Below, piece by piece: positions 45,184 to 55,175 of a stretch of 64,000 nucleotides of DNA. The position numbers and the translations under genes are program-made. Within the stretch, counting starts at the first letter, position 1. Each line of letters starts with the position of its first letter. The notes under the pieces are model-generated. The model did no database searches. It saw only the letters and a list, made by a program, of their open reading frames with translations, and had not been told where the DNA came from. Location: assembly GCA_014529385.2 (NCBI GenBank), contig CM043953.1:69806372-69870371 (forward strand). Reading direction: 5' to 3'. The DNA comes from Adiantum capillus-veneris. Lineage: Eukaryota > Streptophyta > Polypodiopsida > Polypodiales > Pteridaceae.

Positions 45184-45677
45184 TTTGTCTACATGTTGAG
45201 AAGAACCAGGAGCGCCTTCAATCTAAACACACGTGCTCCATCATACAATGGCATATCGGCTTCACTTTTCATATCATCATAGATAAGCCTTTCTGAATCC
45301 ATGATCGTCTCCATCGTTTAGTCGATCTCGGGCTCAAACATTGCCTCGGTGGGAATGTGGTCTGCATGATCATCCCCCGAGCTATCAGAGGCTACATCTT
45401 GTGGCCTCACATATGCTGCTTGACCAAAGCGCCTGCGAACACGTCTATTGGGTTGCAAGATTGCTACCTGTTGGCCAGCGTCAGAGTCCGACGAGTTATA
45501 ATTGGCAACAACTCGATCTATAATAGATGGATCAAACTCGCCAAATTTGCGAATGTGCTGCAAAGAAACTTGTCTTGTCGGTCGCACATCATGCTTGCAT
45601 TGATTACAAGGACATAAGATCCTCGTTGAGAGATAGGTGTTCCGGTTGGATGGCCCCACATCCTCGTCACTACTCAT
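45184..45677 (-). pseudogene. tnp2 exon 1 of CACTA-2
   Basis: From the ATG at 45677 the frame has TRILCPCNQCKHDVR and RQVSLQHIRKFGEFD, the transposase-associated domain, and ends in a stop after EPEID at 45318. Downstream sequence still matches the rest of the CACTA-1 exon (MDSERLIYDDMKSEAD and KFGWSDTSVTTLF) but includes another stop. The 37-bp duplication found in CACTA-1 is absent. Confidence 0.85.
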
Positions 45678-45738
45678 AATGAGGATAAAAACCTTATAAT
45701 TTGGACAACAAGTTTAGAATTCTATTGGCATTCTTTGT

Positions 45739-45742
<4 letters not shown>

Positions 45743-45820
<78 letters not shown>
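45743..45820. repeat. (CT)n microsatellite upstream of tnp2 in CACTA-2
   Basis: A CT tract of about 78 bp. It mirrors the (GA)n tract at 27126-27182 of CACTA-1 but is longer. Confidence 0.95.
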
Positions 45821-45824
<4 letters not shown>

Positions 45825-46269
45825 TTCACACTGTAAACTACCTCACATTCTCTAGTCGTGTCCAATTCCCGCACACCTCGGTCTAGAGGTGCACGGAGAT
45901 CAGAACCACCGGGTTATAATCTTGTCTTTATTGGTCAATGCCTATATTTGTGGGTACAAGAAATCTGCACACCCACGTCTACATGATAAACATGTAGTGG
46001 ACAAAACCCCCTTGCTTCTTCTCTAGTTGTAGCATTTCACAGCATCTTAACATCTTTTCACAGTAGATCTTCTTACTGTTTGTATAACTCTAATTTTTTT
46101 ACTGTAATCTCGAAGGTAGACTCCAATATAAAAACTCAATCCAAAATCTAATCTTAAATCTAACCTAATTGAACATGTGGTGATTCGCTCCATTGAAGGG
46201 TAAAAGACATACATGGGCCATCTAGCTGCGTAGATGTGAATGGGCCTCACATATACAAATACTTCAATG

Positions 46270-46830
46270 CAAAAGTTTAATAATCTCACCTCTCCACCCC
46301 TTAGATCCATGACCCAAATGAAGGGACAAAATCCTCCTCAAAGCTGGCCCAGCCGCCACTCCCCAAGTGATGGGATAATCCCGTCTTGATGCGAACTCTT
46401 GCTGCGTCCCTCTGCTGCCACCACCTATCTGGATTGGTCGTCCTCTTGTCCCTGATACCCCTCCACTCCTCTCTCTCAATCCAGTAAGGTATGGCATCTG
46501 TGCATCTGACCTCGGATGCTTCATGTAGTCGCGCATGCATCTCCTCATCAAATGTATTCTCTAGAGAGGGAACTGGAAACTCCCGATGCAGCGTAGCAAT
46601 AAGATAATCCTTGGAGGCTTTATCCTGATCCATCCAAGAGACCATGACAGACTATAGTGTGTCAAAAAACCTGTCTACACAAGTGTCGTATGCGGCCCAT
46701 CACCTGCCTCCCCTCAGGGGTCATAATGATCTCATAGGACATAGGATTGATGAGGTAGGCGTATCCCTTTGGCATGTCCCTTCCGTGAACTATAGCAACC
46801 ATGTCCGATGTGTCCTAGGGACTCTGTAAC
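46270..46830 (-). pseudogene. Extra, diverged tnp1-like copy in the cargo slot of CACTA-2
   Basis: The minus strand reads GYAYLINPMSYEIIMTPEGR, QVMGRIRHLCRQVF, a stop, then frame 46645-46301 with LIATLHREFPVPSLENTFDE, RWWQQRDAARVRIKTG and LSHHLGSGGWASFEEDF. Each segment has a counterpart in the tnp1-like protein of CACTA-1, in order, but is clearly diverged. It sits between AT-rich TTTAGATTTA-type arrays, where CACTA-1 holds the HIPP-like fragment. Confidence 0.7.
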
Positions 46831-46919
46831 ACATGAGCTCTAGAAACGACGTGCTCCTCGCCACAACAACCACTACTGCTAGACTGTCGTGGAATTGCTG
46901 GTCCTCATGATCCATCAAA

Positions 46920-47095
46920 CATAAATCTAGATCTAATTTAATCTTAAACTCAAAATAAACCTAAATTTAATCTAATCTAACGTAAATCTAAATCTAACGC
47001 GCGTAAATAAACTCAAAATAAACCTAAATCTAATCTAATCTAACTTAAATAAACCTAAATCTAATCTAACGTAAATCTAAATCTAACCTAATCTT
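46920..47095. repeat. AAACCTAAATCTAATCTAA-type array in CACTA-2
   Basis: Imperfect tandem units of AAATAAACCTAAATCTAATC occur on the minus-strand 5' side of the extra tnp1 copy. The same motif family flanks the HIPP-like cargo in CACTA-1 (26030-26166 and 26600-26660). Confidence 0.8.
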
Positions 47096-47101
47096 AAACG
47101 A

Positions 47102-48941
47102 TAAAAAGAGGGCAATGGTATAACCTTTCTATCACCCAAGTGTGGTAGATTGGTTATGCCATTTCCCTCTTGAATAATAGGTCTTGAGTTCAACTCCTCG
47201 TCGGCTAGATCTTTAAGGTCTCTTTAAAAAGTTTCCTACGACGTTAAAATTTTCTTCTTCTCGGGTGTGTGTGTAGGTGTGTGTGTGTATGCCAATAAAA
47301 AGAGGAAAATGGTATAACATTTCTATCACTCAAGTGTGGTAGATTGGTTATGCCATTTTCCTCTTGAATAATAGGTCTTGAGTTCAACTCCTCGTCAGCT
47401 AGATATTTAACACTAGGTTGGTAACCTAACAGGACATAAAAGTGTCCTTTCAGGGTTTTGAAAAAAACCTCCAAAACCATAGTAGATCCACTCATTTTGT
47501 AAAATCCTTTCATGAGGTTATAGTTCAAGGCCTACTACACATGGAAAAAAAAAGAAACTTGTATAATTCTCATCTTTTGGTCACACCAAGCCTCCAAAGT
47601 TGATGGACCAGTACATTTTCATCAAAACAGTCATTTCTTACGTTTTGTTGCATAAAAATAAGATTAGGGATTTTTGTAGGACTTGAGATAAATTCCCTAA
47701 TTAACTTCAATGGGTTGGTGATCATAACATATGATTGCTTCTCACTCACTATTTTTTGTTTTCCCAAAAGAAATAGGTACAAAAAATTTGAATTTTTACC
47801 ATTCTGCAAACCTATCATCAAAGTTTCTATAGCCACGCTCAATACAAATAATACATGCATGTTTTCTTAGTTCCCTACTGTCCTTTAGGTTCATAAGGAG
47901 CCATGGAGCATGTCAAAAGAATAATACATCTCTTAGCAAGGGGAATCTTGGGGACAAAGATGAAGTGCTAAATACAGCAAACATGAAAAAACTGGGTTCA
48001 ACATTATGAGTTGTAGAATACCATAGAAACTATTCAATATCTAGCCAAATTTAATCCTTATGACTAGATATGGTTACTACCTACAAAATGCATGTAGTTG
48101 TCACAAGAAACTAACAATATTGAAAAAGCTATACTTGATATATTAGAATGTTTTGTTTTCTTCTATAATTGAAAAAATCAACCATCGTTGTCTACTATGC
48201 AAAATAGGGTATTAGGTGCCCCAAAACTCAAGGAATATTAGCTTTATGTTACAATATGTGACATAGAAAATCAAAACTGCATTTGGATATCATGAAACCC
48301 ACCAAAAAAATCATAGAAGAGCTAAAATTGGCTAAAAAACAAGATTTGATAATTTTTGTAATTTGGTCATAACTTACAACTTTAACATTTATTTCTCCCT
48401 AGAAGCATCAGGACATGTTGAGGACTACTAAAGATAGGTCTCTAGCATTATAGACGTCACAAACATGAATTCTAGAGTGGTATAGTTGCAAAAAGTTGAA
48501 AAAAGCCAAAATCAGGACCCGTTTTTTCACACAGTTTAGGTTGTGAAATGTTGTACAAGGTCGACAAGGTTAAAGATGGAATTGATATTCCAAAAAAATC
48601 TCGAGTTTTTTTCAGCTCATGAGACAACTTTCTAGACAGATAGCACCTCAAAATCCATTTTGAAACTCTTGACATAATTCAAGGAAAATGGTCACTTAAC
48701 AAGACATAAAAGTGTCCCAGGACATAAAAGTGTCCCATTACCAACCTAGTGTTAAGGTCTCTTGGGATAGTTTCCTACGACGTTGAAACTCTCTTCTTCT
48801 CGGGTGTGTGTGTGTGGGCCAATAAAAAGAGGAAAATGGTATAACCTTTCTATCACCCAAGTGTGGTAGATTGGTTATGCCATTTCCCTCTTGAATAACA
48901 GGTCTTGAGTTCAACTCCTCGTCGACTAGATCTTTAAGGTC
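47102..48941 (+). repeat. Tandem tRNA-like repeat units (three copies) in CACTA-2
   Basis: Units at 47102-47228, 47294-47406 (continuing at 48752 after an insertion) and 48820-48941 share about 120 bp. Each has TGGTAGATTGG (fits the Pol III A box) and, about 34 bp later, AGTTCAACTCC (fits the B box GGTTCGANTCC with two changes). In unit 1 these are at 47143-47153 and 47187-47197. Units are joined by TTTCCTACGACGTTAAAA and GT-rich spacers. This suggests a SINE-like or tRNA-derived origin. Confidence 0.55.
47411..48751. mobile_element. TTAA-target transposon, copy 1
   Basis: Inverted ends CACTAGGTTGGTAA (left at 47411, right ending 48751) are flanked by TTAA at 47407-47410 and 48752-48755. The neighbouring repeat units show the uninterrupted site, AGATCTTTAAGGTCTC, with one TTAA, which supports a 4-bp duplication. 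Subterminal GGACACTTTTATGTCC-type motifs occur at both ends. The 1341-bp element has no recognisable gene and is probably non-autonomous. It is a different family from CACTA despite the first five bases. Confidence 0.8.
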
Positions 48942-48978
48942 TCTTGGGATAGTTTCCTAGACAACGTTAAAACTCTCT

Positions 48979-49014
48979 TCTTCTTCTTCTTCTTCTTCTT
49001 CTTCTTCTTCTTCT

Positions 49015-49050
<36 letters not shown>

Positions 49051-49290
49051 GTGTGTGTGTATGCATTATTTGTTTATGCATGTATGTGTATGTGTGTGTT
49101 TTTTTGTTTATGCATGTGCTCTCTCTCTCTCTCTCTCTAAAAAAACACAATGTGTGTGTGTATGTGTGTGTCAGAGAGAGGGAGAGAGAGAAAGAGGGGA
49201 AGGGAGCATGAGAGAGAGGAGAGAGAAGGATCATACCTGGATCTCCTTCCTCTCCTCGTGTATGTGTGTGTGTGTGTGTGTGTGTGGAGA
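48979..49290. repeat. (TTC)n, (CT)n and (GT)n tracts in CACTA-2
   Basis: (TTC)n then (CT)n occupy about 48979-49047, with (CT)n near 49120-49138 and (GT)n near 49263-49285. They mirror the simple-sequence block of CACTA-1 (25331-25800). Confidence 0.9.
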
Positions 49291-49344
49291 AGAAAGAGAG
49301 AGAGAGAGGGAGAGCGCGGGTTACCTTTGCTTGCTTGAGCGCCA

Positions 49345-49371
49345 AAAACTCAGATCTGAGATCTGAGTTTT
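49345..49371. repeat. Perfect 27-bp subterminal palindrome (CACTA-2)
   Basis: AAAACTCAGATCT, one G, then the exact reverse complement, 177 bp from the terminus. It is the same palindrome as 25273-25301 in CACTA-1. Confidence 0.9.
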
Positions 49372-49394
49372 CAGACACTCTCGGTTATTTTTTT

Positions 49395-49530
49395 ACGCAT
49401 GTCGGCCTCGCTATGAGTGTCACTAAGTTACAAGTAAACTAGCGATGATCATAGCGACGCCTATAGCGATGACCATAGCGACGCCATGGGTTTTCACTTT
49501 TGAGCATCGCACTGCGAGCGTCGCTAATGT
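49395..49530. repeat. Subterminal repeats at the tnp2 end of CACTA-2
   Basis: Motifs such as ATAGCGACGCC and GAGCGTCGCTAA occur between the palindrome and the terminus, as at 25143-25250 of CACTA-1. Confidence 0.75.
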
Positions 49531-49548
49531 GAAGTACCTCTTGCAGTG

Positions 49549-50382
49549 TGAAAAGTTGGCCACTCACAAAGTGGGAGATCTTCAAGGTATCAATCCGGTG
49601 ATGATCAAATGGACGGGAGATTTTACCCATGAGTGGATGTGTGATATGTGCAACCTTGCACTTAAACATGGTATGCCTTATGATTGGAGTTCTAATTGGA
49701 TTAACCCTTTCCATAAATAAGGGGATGTAACGAATGTAAACAACTACTAGACTATAATGATTGGGTCTCTTATGGTAAAGTTGTTTGGGTTCATAATGGA
49801 GATGAAAGATTTTCATTGATGTCATAGCACTATTGGTCATCTTGTCACTCTTCGTGTCCTCTTGAAAAGTCAGTTGAAAGGCAATCAATTGAAAGGTTTT
49901 ATGAATTATCACTATGTCACTCTTTTAAGTCGAAAGGTTTTATGGACTTCAAGAAAGCCTTTGATATGATTCCACGTAACAATCTGTGTAGAAGGATGGA
50001 AGAACTACAAGTGCCAAGTGAGTTTATGCTTGCAGTTTTTCGAATCTATGGGAAGGTAATTTGTCAATTGCGCATGAGAAGAGAAATTTCAAATTTTTTT
50101 GTAAGCACTATTGGGGTTAAACAAGGATGTCCATTGTCACCAACTCTCTTTGGTCTATGCATCGATCAATTGGAACAAATGGTACTTGACTTTATGCAAG
50201 AAGAAGGAATTGAAGAGTTCACTATTTGCAATGTGGTAATCATGCTTTTGTTGTGTGCGGATGATGTAGAGCCTCTAGCACACACCTTAGGAGCTGCACA
50301 AAAGCTTATGTTTGCCCTTGAGAACTTTTTCTTGCATAGTGGGCTGATTGTGAACAAATCCAAAAAAAGGTTATGCTTGTGA
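49549..50382 (+). pseudogene. LINE ORF2 reverse transcriptase
   Basis: After CACTA-2 the frame resumes with EWMCDMCNLALKHGMPYDW and NWINPFHK, a stop, then VNNY and related residues. Frame 49942-50382 has MDFKKAFDMIPR, STIGVKQGCPLSPTLFGLC and LLLCADDVEPLA, the palm motifs of LINE reverse transcriptase. The catalytic box reads CADD (usual F/Y-A-D-D). It ends with SGLIVNKSK, the usual thumb start. Confidence 0.85.
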
Positions 50383-51340
50383 AAACCAACCATAAGGAGA
50401 AGCCATGCAGTGTGTACAACAATGAGATACTTGAAGTTGTTGACAGCTTTAACTACCTTGGCCCTGACATTCCGTCCAATCACAAGTGGCATGAATGTGC
50501 TATGCATCATTTGGAAGCGGGAAAGAGAGCATATTATGCATTTGAGAACGTGTGTAGTGCGAGAAATATCAAGTGTTGGGTTCTCAAGAAGTATCTTTTT
50601 GATGCATTAGTGACACCGGTTCTTCTTTATGGAGTGGAAGTGTGGGGCGGGAGCATCTCAAAGTCTACTTGGAAAGAGTTTGGCAATGTCCAAAAGTGTT
50701 ATTTTACAAAATTTATCCAAGTTAAGACACAAACACTATATATTCTCTTACTTATTGAGTCGGGATCTCTTCCAATTGAGGTCATGAACATGGAAAGGGT
50801 TGTGGAGTACATGATACAGGTGCGTCAAAACCCCTCACATCGACTTCCTACAATTGCATGGTAAGCAAGCAAAAAATTTCAAAAGATGCATAAAAGAAAG
50901 ATCTTGAGCACACGATGGATGCAAGACATAAAGAAGTGGTTTGGGAGATGGGATGCATTACACTTGCTACATGATGCTTCAATTGACTCCCAAGTGAATG
51001 AATATTTTCTACAACACCAATGTATTACAACTTGGGAGAAATCCAGTGGGTCACGTTTTATACATTACACCACCCATATTGCCCCCAACTAAAAAACCAT
51101 GTTCTTCGCTGAAAGAGGAAACCATACTCACACTTACATGCTTGAGCCTATCCCCTTGTTGATGATATGCACTATCATTGCCATTTGGCTTAGCTCCCAT
51201 TTTCTATGATGTGAGATAGGGCGTTGTGGCAATGGAGAAGAGCCAAATCAATTATGCACATTATGCCCATTGCAAGTTCGAGAGTGAGTACCACACACTA
51301 CTAGAGTGCTCATCTTTTGTTCACATCCGAACTTGCTTCT
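50373..51340 (+). pseudogene. LINE ORF2 C-terminal region with zinc-binding motif
   Basis: Frame 50373-50864 has DSFNYLGPDIPSNHKWHE and FDALVTPVLLYGVEVWGGSI, the post-RT region of LINEs. Frame 50886-51092 continues (ILSTRWMQDIKKWFGRW). Frame 51226-51510 begins with a cysteine/histidine set in HCKFESEYHTLLECSSF, resembling the terminal zinc knuckle. Frames are separated by stops. Confidence 0.7.
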
Positions 51341-51527
51341 CTCACATTTTCAGCCATGAATTAGACCTAGCTACACACTTTCCTCTCCCAGCCACAAAGT
51401 GGGCTCTCCATTGTGACACTCATCACCATAGTTTTGGAGCATCGAGAGTCACTCATCAGTCATACACATACTACATCACATGTAACATTGGTCCCATAGG
51501 TCATATCTAAACTCCGAGGACGATAAT

Positions 51528-51531
<4 letters not shown>

Positions 51532-51602
<71 letters not shown>
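51532..51602. repeat. (CT)n tract at the 3' end of the LINE
   Basis: About 70 bp of pure CT. It begins immediately after the LINE tail (GATAATAAAAT). Confidence 0.95.
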
Positions 51603-51604
<2 letters not shown>

Positions 51605-51765
51605 CTAGGTAACTCTCCATGAAATTGGGCACACAAAGAAAAATTGAATGGAGTACACTTCCTCAACACCAAAATACCTCAAAGCTTTGTTGTAGTTGAA
51701 AAAGTAGGTTGTTTGACTCTTTAGTGGTCATTGTTAAGAAACCTTATAGGTAGTTCCGATCTCTC

Positions 51766-51766
51766 T

Positions 51767-51827
<61 letters not shown>

Positions 51828-51915
51828 CTGAGACCAAATAAAAAATGATTTATGTATGATTGGAGAGAGAGACAGAGAGAGAAAGAGAGATTCAAAGGGA
51901 GAGAGCTAGAGAGAT

Positions 51916-51953
<38 letters not shown>

Positions 51954-51961
51954 AGAGAGAG
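51766..51961. repeat. (CT)n, (GT)n and (GA)n tracts
   Basis: (CT)n at about 51766-51824, (GT)n at about 51918-51938 and (GA)n at about 51939-51961, with GA-rich sequence between. Frames on either strand here are artefacts. Confidence 0.95.
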
Positions 51962-52959
51962 AATCAAAGAGACAGTACAGAAGAGAGAACAAGCCCATTA
52001 AACAATTCCTATGCACAAAGAGGAGTGCAAGCTTATCCAAGATTCTTTTGAATTTTTCTTCTATCTAAATACACTTCATGCTAGTCCTATGAAAAACCCT
52101 GATGAAGTCATGGAGAAATAAGATCTACCTCTAGATGAACAAGAGAACAAAGAAAAGGACTATAATGAAGTGGAAGAGATAGAGGAGGCCATTAAATTTT
52201 AGGCTAAAGCAAATGATGTCGATCAATGCAATATGTTGTCTATGAAAACATCAAAAATTAAGCTACCCCTGGATGTGTCTAGATTCAATGAGAAACAAGC
52301 TGAGTTGATGCTCCTTAGTGTGCTAGAATTTAGATTTGGTGATAGGATATACCTTTTTCTCCATGTCATTGACATTCAAAGTATTTTTTTCCTATTGAAA
52401 GACTTTGCACTAGGCACGCTCTCCAAATTCAACAAGGAGAGGAGTGGCTTTGTCTCCAAAGACAATAGTGGTGACGAGGCAATGGAGACCTCCATCAGCC
52501 CACTAGAGTCCCTCAAACTATGTTTCTAGAAAGCAAAAAAGTATAAGGAGACAGTCTCTAATAAGGAAAATTTTCAAGCAATCAGGAATAGTCTGAGGCC
52601 CTCAAGGAGCAATGAAGAAATAGAGGAATGGTACAAGTTCCCAACAAATGGGTTCGAGTTGCTTGATGGACCTATGGAAGGACAAACTTTGGATGCAAGA
52701 TGAATGTTTTATGTTAATGCCCCCTCCCCTCCGCCCATGTTTTTCTCTAAATCTGACACTTAATTTTGTCTGCAGTCTTGGATAGCTAAAAAGGATGACT
52801 TCCTCCATCGTTGCACCCAAGAGTACCCTGGCCGAGATGTAGCTATTTCACAATATCTAGACAAAATTTTCAAGGCACAAATACTTGTATTTCACAGTTG
52901 AATGCTGCAACAAGGGATTCTTGCAACATTTTCCCTAAAGACACTATCCCTCCTCCTCG
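51962..52959 (+). other. Unassigned stretch with weak ORF
   Basis: The frame at 52233-52529 (98 codons, KIKLPLDVSRFNEKQAELML) is open but unrecognised. Upstream frames are charged (DEQENKEKDYNEVEEIEEAI) and may be part of the same decayed gene. No splice signals or repeats were found that define a gene. Confidence 0.3.
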
Positions 52960-53320
52960 GTGGACCGATGCTGCCAAACAACCGAACAAAGTCATTCTTG
53001 TCGAAAAAAGTTTACGAGGGACTGTTTTGGATATAATCCTCGGTATACACGTGACCGTGACGCATATTACTACACTTACACAACAATGGCACTATCCTTA
53101 GGAAAACAAGATGCAAATGGATATAGTCTTGGGTATACAGGTGTGTGTGCTACATATTACTACACTTACATAGCCTTAGCACTATCCTTAGGAAAACAAA
53201 ACACAAATGAACTCTTAGAGTATGAAAAACACATGATGTTAAGATACAAGGGAAATGTGTCAGTACATGTATCTAAAATCTCAACAAATATAACACAACT
53301 TGTGACTTGTATATATTGTC
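52960..53320 (+). pseudogene. Unknown coding remnant with a 90-bp tandem duplication
   Basis: The frame at 52960-53370 contains two copies of a 30-residue unit: AYYYTYTTMALSLGKQDANG and TYYYTYIALALSLGKQNTNE. The DNA repeat is at 53041-53130 and 53131-53220. Just upstream, in another frame, is DTIPPPRWTDAAKQPNKV. The period of exactly 90 bp keeps the frame. The family is unknown. Confidence 0.45.
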
Positions 53321-53324
53321 TTAA

Positions 53325-54642
53325 CACTAGTTTGGTACCAAAACAGGACACTTTAAGTGTCCTTTTTTAATAAATTTAAATTAAATGCTACTTGCATTAA
53401 ACGGTTTATTTAAGAAAACCCTCTTGATATTCTTAAACTATGTTAGCTAGAGGGTCTTTTAAAAATATAACCTTGCATTTTAGAATCTATCATGATCAAG
53501 AACTATACTCATCAAGTTGACCCTCGTCAGACTACGATTGACTCTTTGAATAAATCACCTTTATAGGCTCAAGAAAAAATAAAGCGAGCTTGTAGAAAAT
53601 TTTAGATGACTCTTCCACAAGTTTGCTATAGATAATTGAAAGTCTCATGTGTAAGAAAATTGACTTTGGAGTATATAAAATAATGGAAAGTTACATGTGT
53701 TTGATATGGTCATTTCAAGCATATCGTTGCATACAAAGAAAAATATGTTTTTGATGTATTTGTGAGTTTTAAAAGGTGATACATTGCTTGCCCTTTCCAT
53801 TGAGCACTCAAGGTGGCAACTAGAAGGGCTTTGGTATGCAACAATTATTGGATCATTTTAAATATTCAAAACTGCATAAGAGAAAACTTTCATATTTTCA
53901 TTCTTGAGACATAAGCATTCAAAACCTCAAATACTATCAAACTTTCCATGTAGATCAGCTAAATGTATCAAATTACGTGGTACATACACGATTGGGGTGC
54001 CTAAAACCTTGGTTTCAATGTTATTATGGAGAACTCAAGATTTTCAAGAGTTTTTTCACGATAAAAAATTCAAGATAGAGTTCAAGCAACGAGATTTAAT
54101 TGAGTTAGGGAGCCCAAAAAATACATAGTTTCTTGGTTTAAACATATAAAGTCATTTTTAGTTGTCAAATTGCACTAGATTAGTACCAATTTCATGAGGG
54201 GACCTTTGGAAGACCAAAATTATGCTCTTATTCAGCACGTGCTCAAGTATGAAATTATGTCTATAGCTTGTATGTGACTTAGAAACTTATCTTTGAAGTG
54301 CGTTCCATTGTTTTGTAACACTAAGTGCTAATACTTGGCTTTTATAAATATAAAAAAGGCCATCTCTACAAAAAGATATAATAATTTTATGATTTTTTTG
54401 ACAAAATAGCTTGAAATTTTACTAAAATATATGTCTTAGAACTTACCAAAATTCTCTCCATACATATGGTTTTTTGATATAGAGAAAAATCCAGTGTTTT
54501 CTTTCCCTCATAACCAATCTATGGTAGAAGCAAGGTGTAAAAAACTTCTTTCTAGCTTGACAAATAAATTGCTATAACTTGGTAGAAAAACAAGACACTT
54601 TAGTGTCTCAGGACACTTAAGTGTCCAATTATAGAACTAGTA
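53325..54642. mobile_element. TTAA-target transposon, copy 2
   Basis: The left end CACTAGTTTGGTA (53325) and right end (reverse complement TACTAGTTCTATAATT, ending 54642) are flanked by TTAA at 53321-53324 and 54643-54646. Subterminal GGACACTTAAGTGTCC and GACACTAAAGTGTC motifs match copy 1 in order and spacing at the right end. The 1318-bp, AT-rich element has no gene seen. Confidence 0.7.
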
Positions 54643-54646
54643 TTAA

Positions 54647-55175
54647 ACATATTGTACATGTTTTGCGGCAAACACCTTATTGTCTATCTAATTTTCTCAA
54701 AATTTATTGAAGTACATATTGTGTCAAACACTCAATTTCTTGCTTCACCTATGATTGACATATTCCATTGTCTCTCTCCATTTTCTTTAGCCTTCTCAAG
54801 CATTGAATTTGTTGAAAGCCTAAAATCGTTTAATTTTTCCTAGTTGTAAATTTTTAATTGTGTGTGATGTTGTGTTGAGGACGCCAATACTTTCTTCTTC
54901 TATATGCATGAAATATTTTGCAATAGAACCATTGGAAAATCTCTTTCAGACTATTTTCCTTGTCTCGAGAACCACCATGCTGAGTGTTTTTGAAGTAGGC
55001 ATTCCTCACCATGTAGTGAGACTTTTCTAAGCCTTGGGTATTCCATATGACTGGGTTTCCAAACTTTTGAATGAAGTATTGTACATGGTTGAAAATGAAT
55101 TTTTGTAGATGAAGAAAAGTGTGTTAGAGAAAATACTCACAAAAACTGTTTTGAGAGTACCATATAATGAGTAAT
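54647..55175. other. Unassigned stretch
   Basis: Only short frames such as 54652-54843 are present. Nothing is recognised. Confidence 0.35.

Larger units (their letters stand above)
42894..49548 (-). mobile_element. CACTA (En/Spm) DNA transposon, copy 2 (internally deleted)
   Basis: The ends are CACTACAAGAGG at 42894 and CCTCTTGCAGTG ending 49548 (one mismatch), with target duplication TGA (42891-42893 and 49549-49551). It is 6655 bp and lies opposite to CACTA-1. It shares ends, subterminal arrays and genes with CACTA-1 but lacks the middle and end of tnp2, and carries an extra diverged tnp1 copy and an inserted TTAA-type transposon. It needs transposase from elsewhere. Confidence 0.95.
40326..51531 (+). 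mobile_element. LINE (non-LTR retrotransposon), split by CACTA-2
   Basis: Plus-strand ORF1 (coiled coil and RNA-binding fold), then ORF2 endonuclease, run up to 42893. After CACTA-2, ORF2 continues at 49549 with reverse transcriptase and a C-terminal zinc-knuckle-like region. Without CACTA-2 the element is about 4.5 kb. All frames are damaged. (CT)n lies at both ends and no poly(A) tail is seen: the 3' end reads GACGATAATAAAAT and then (CT)n. Confidence 0.85.

Noticed and set aside
47143-47197. Functional tRNA gene
   Set aside because: A and B box-like motifs are present, but no full cloverleaf with paired acceptor stem was found by eye.
47411-48751. Reading the TTAA element as a small CACTA element because its ends start CACTA
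   Set aside because: The flanks do not give a 3-bp direct duplication, the sequence after CACTA differs and a 4-bp TTAA duplication is supported by an empty site.
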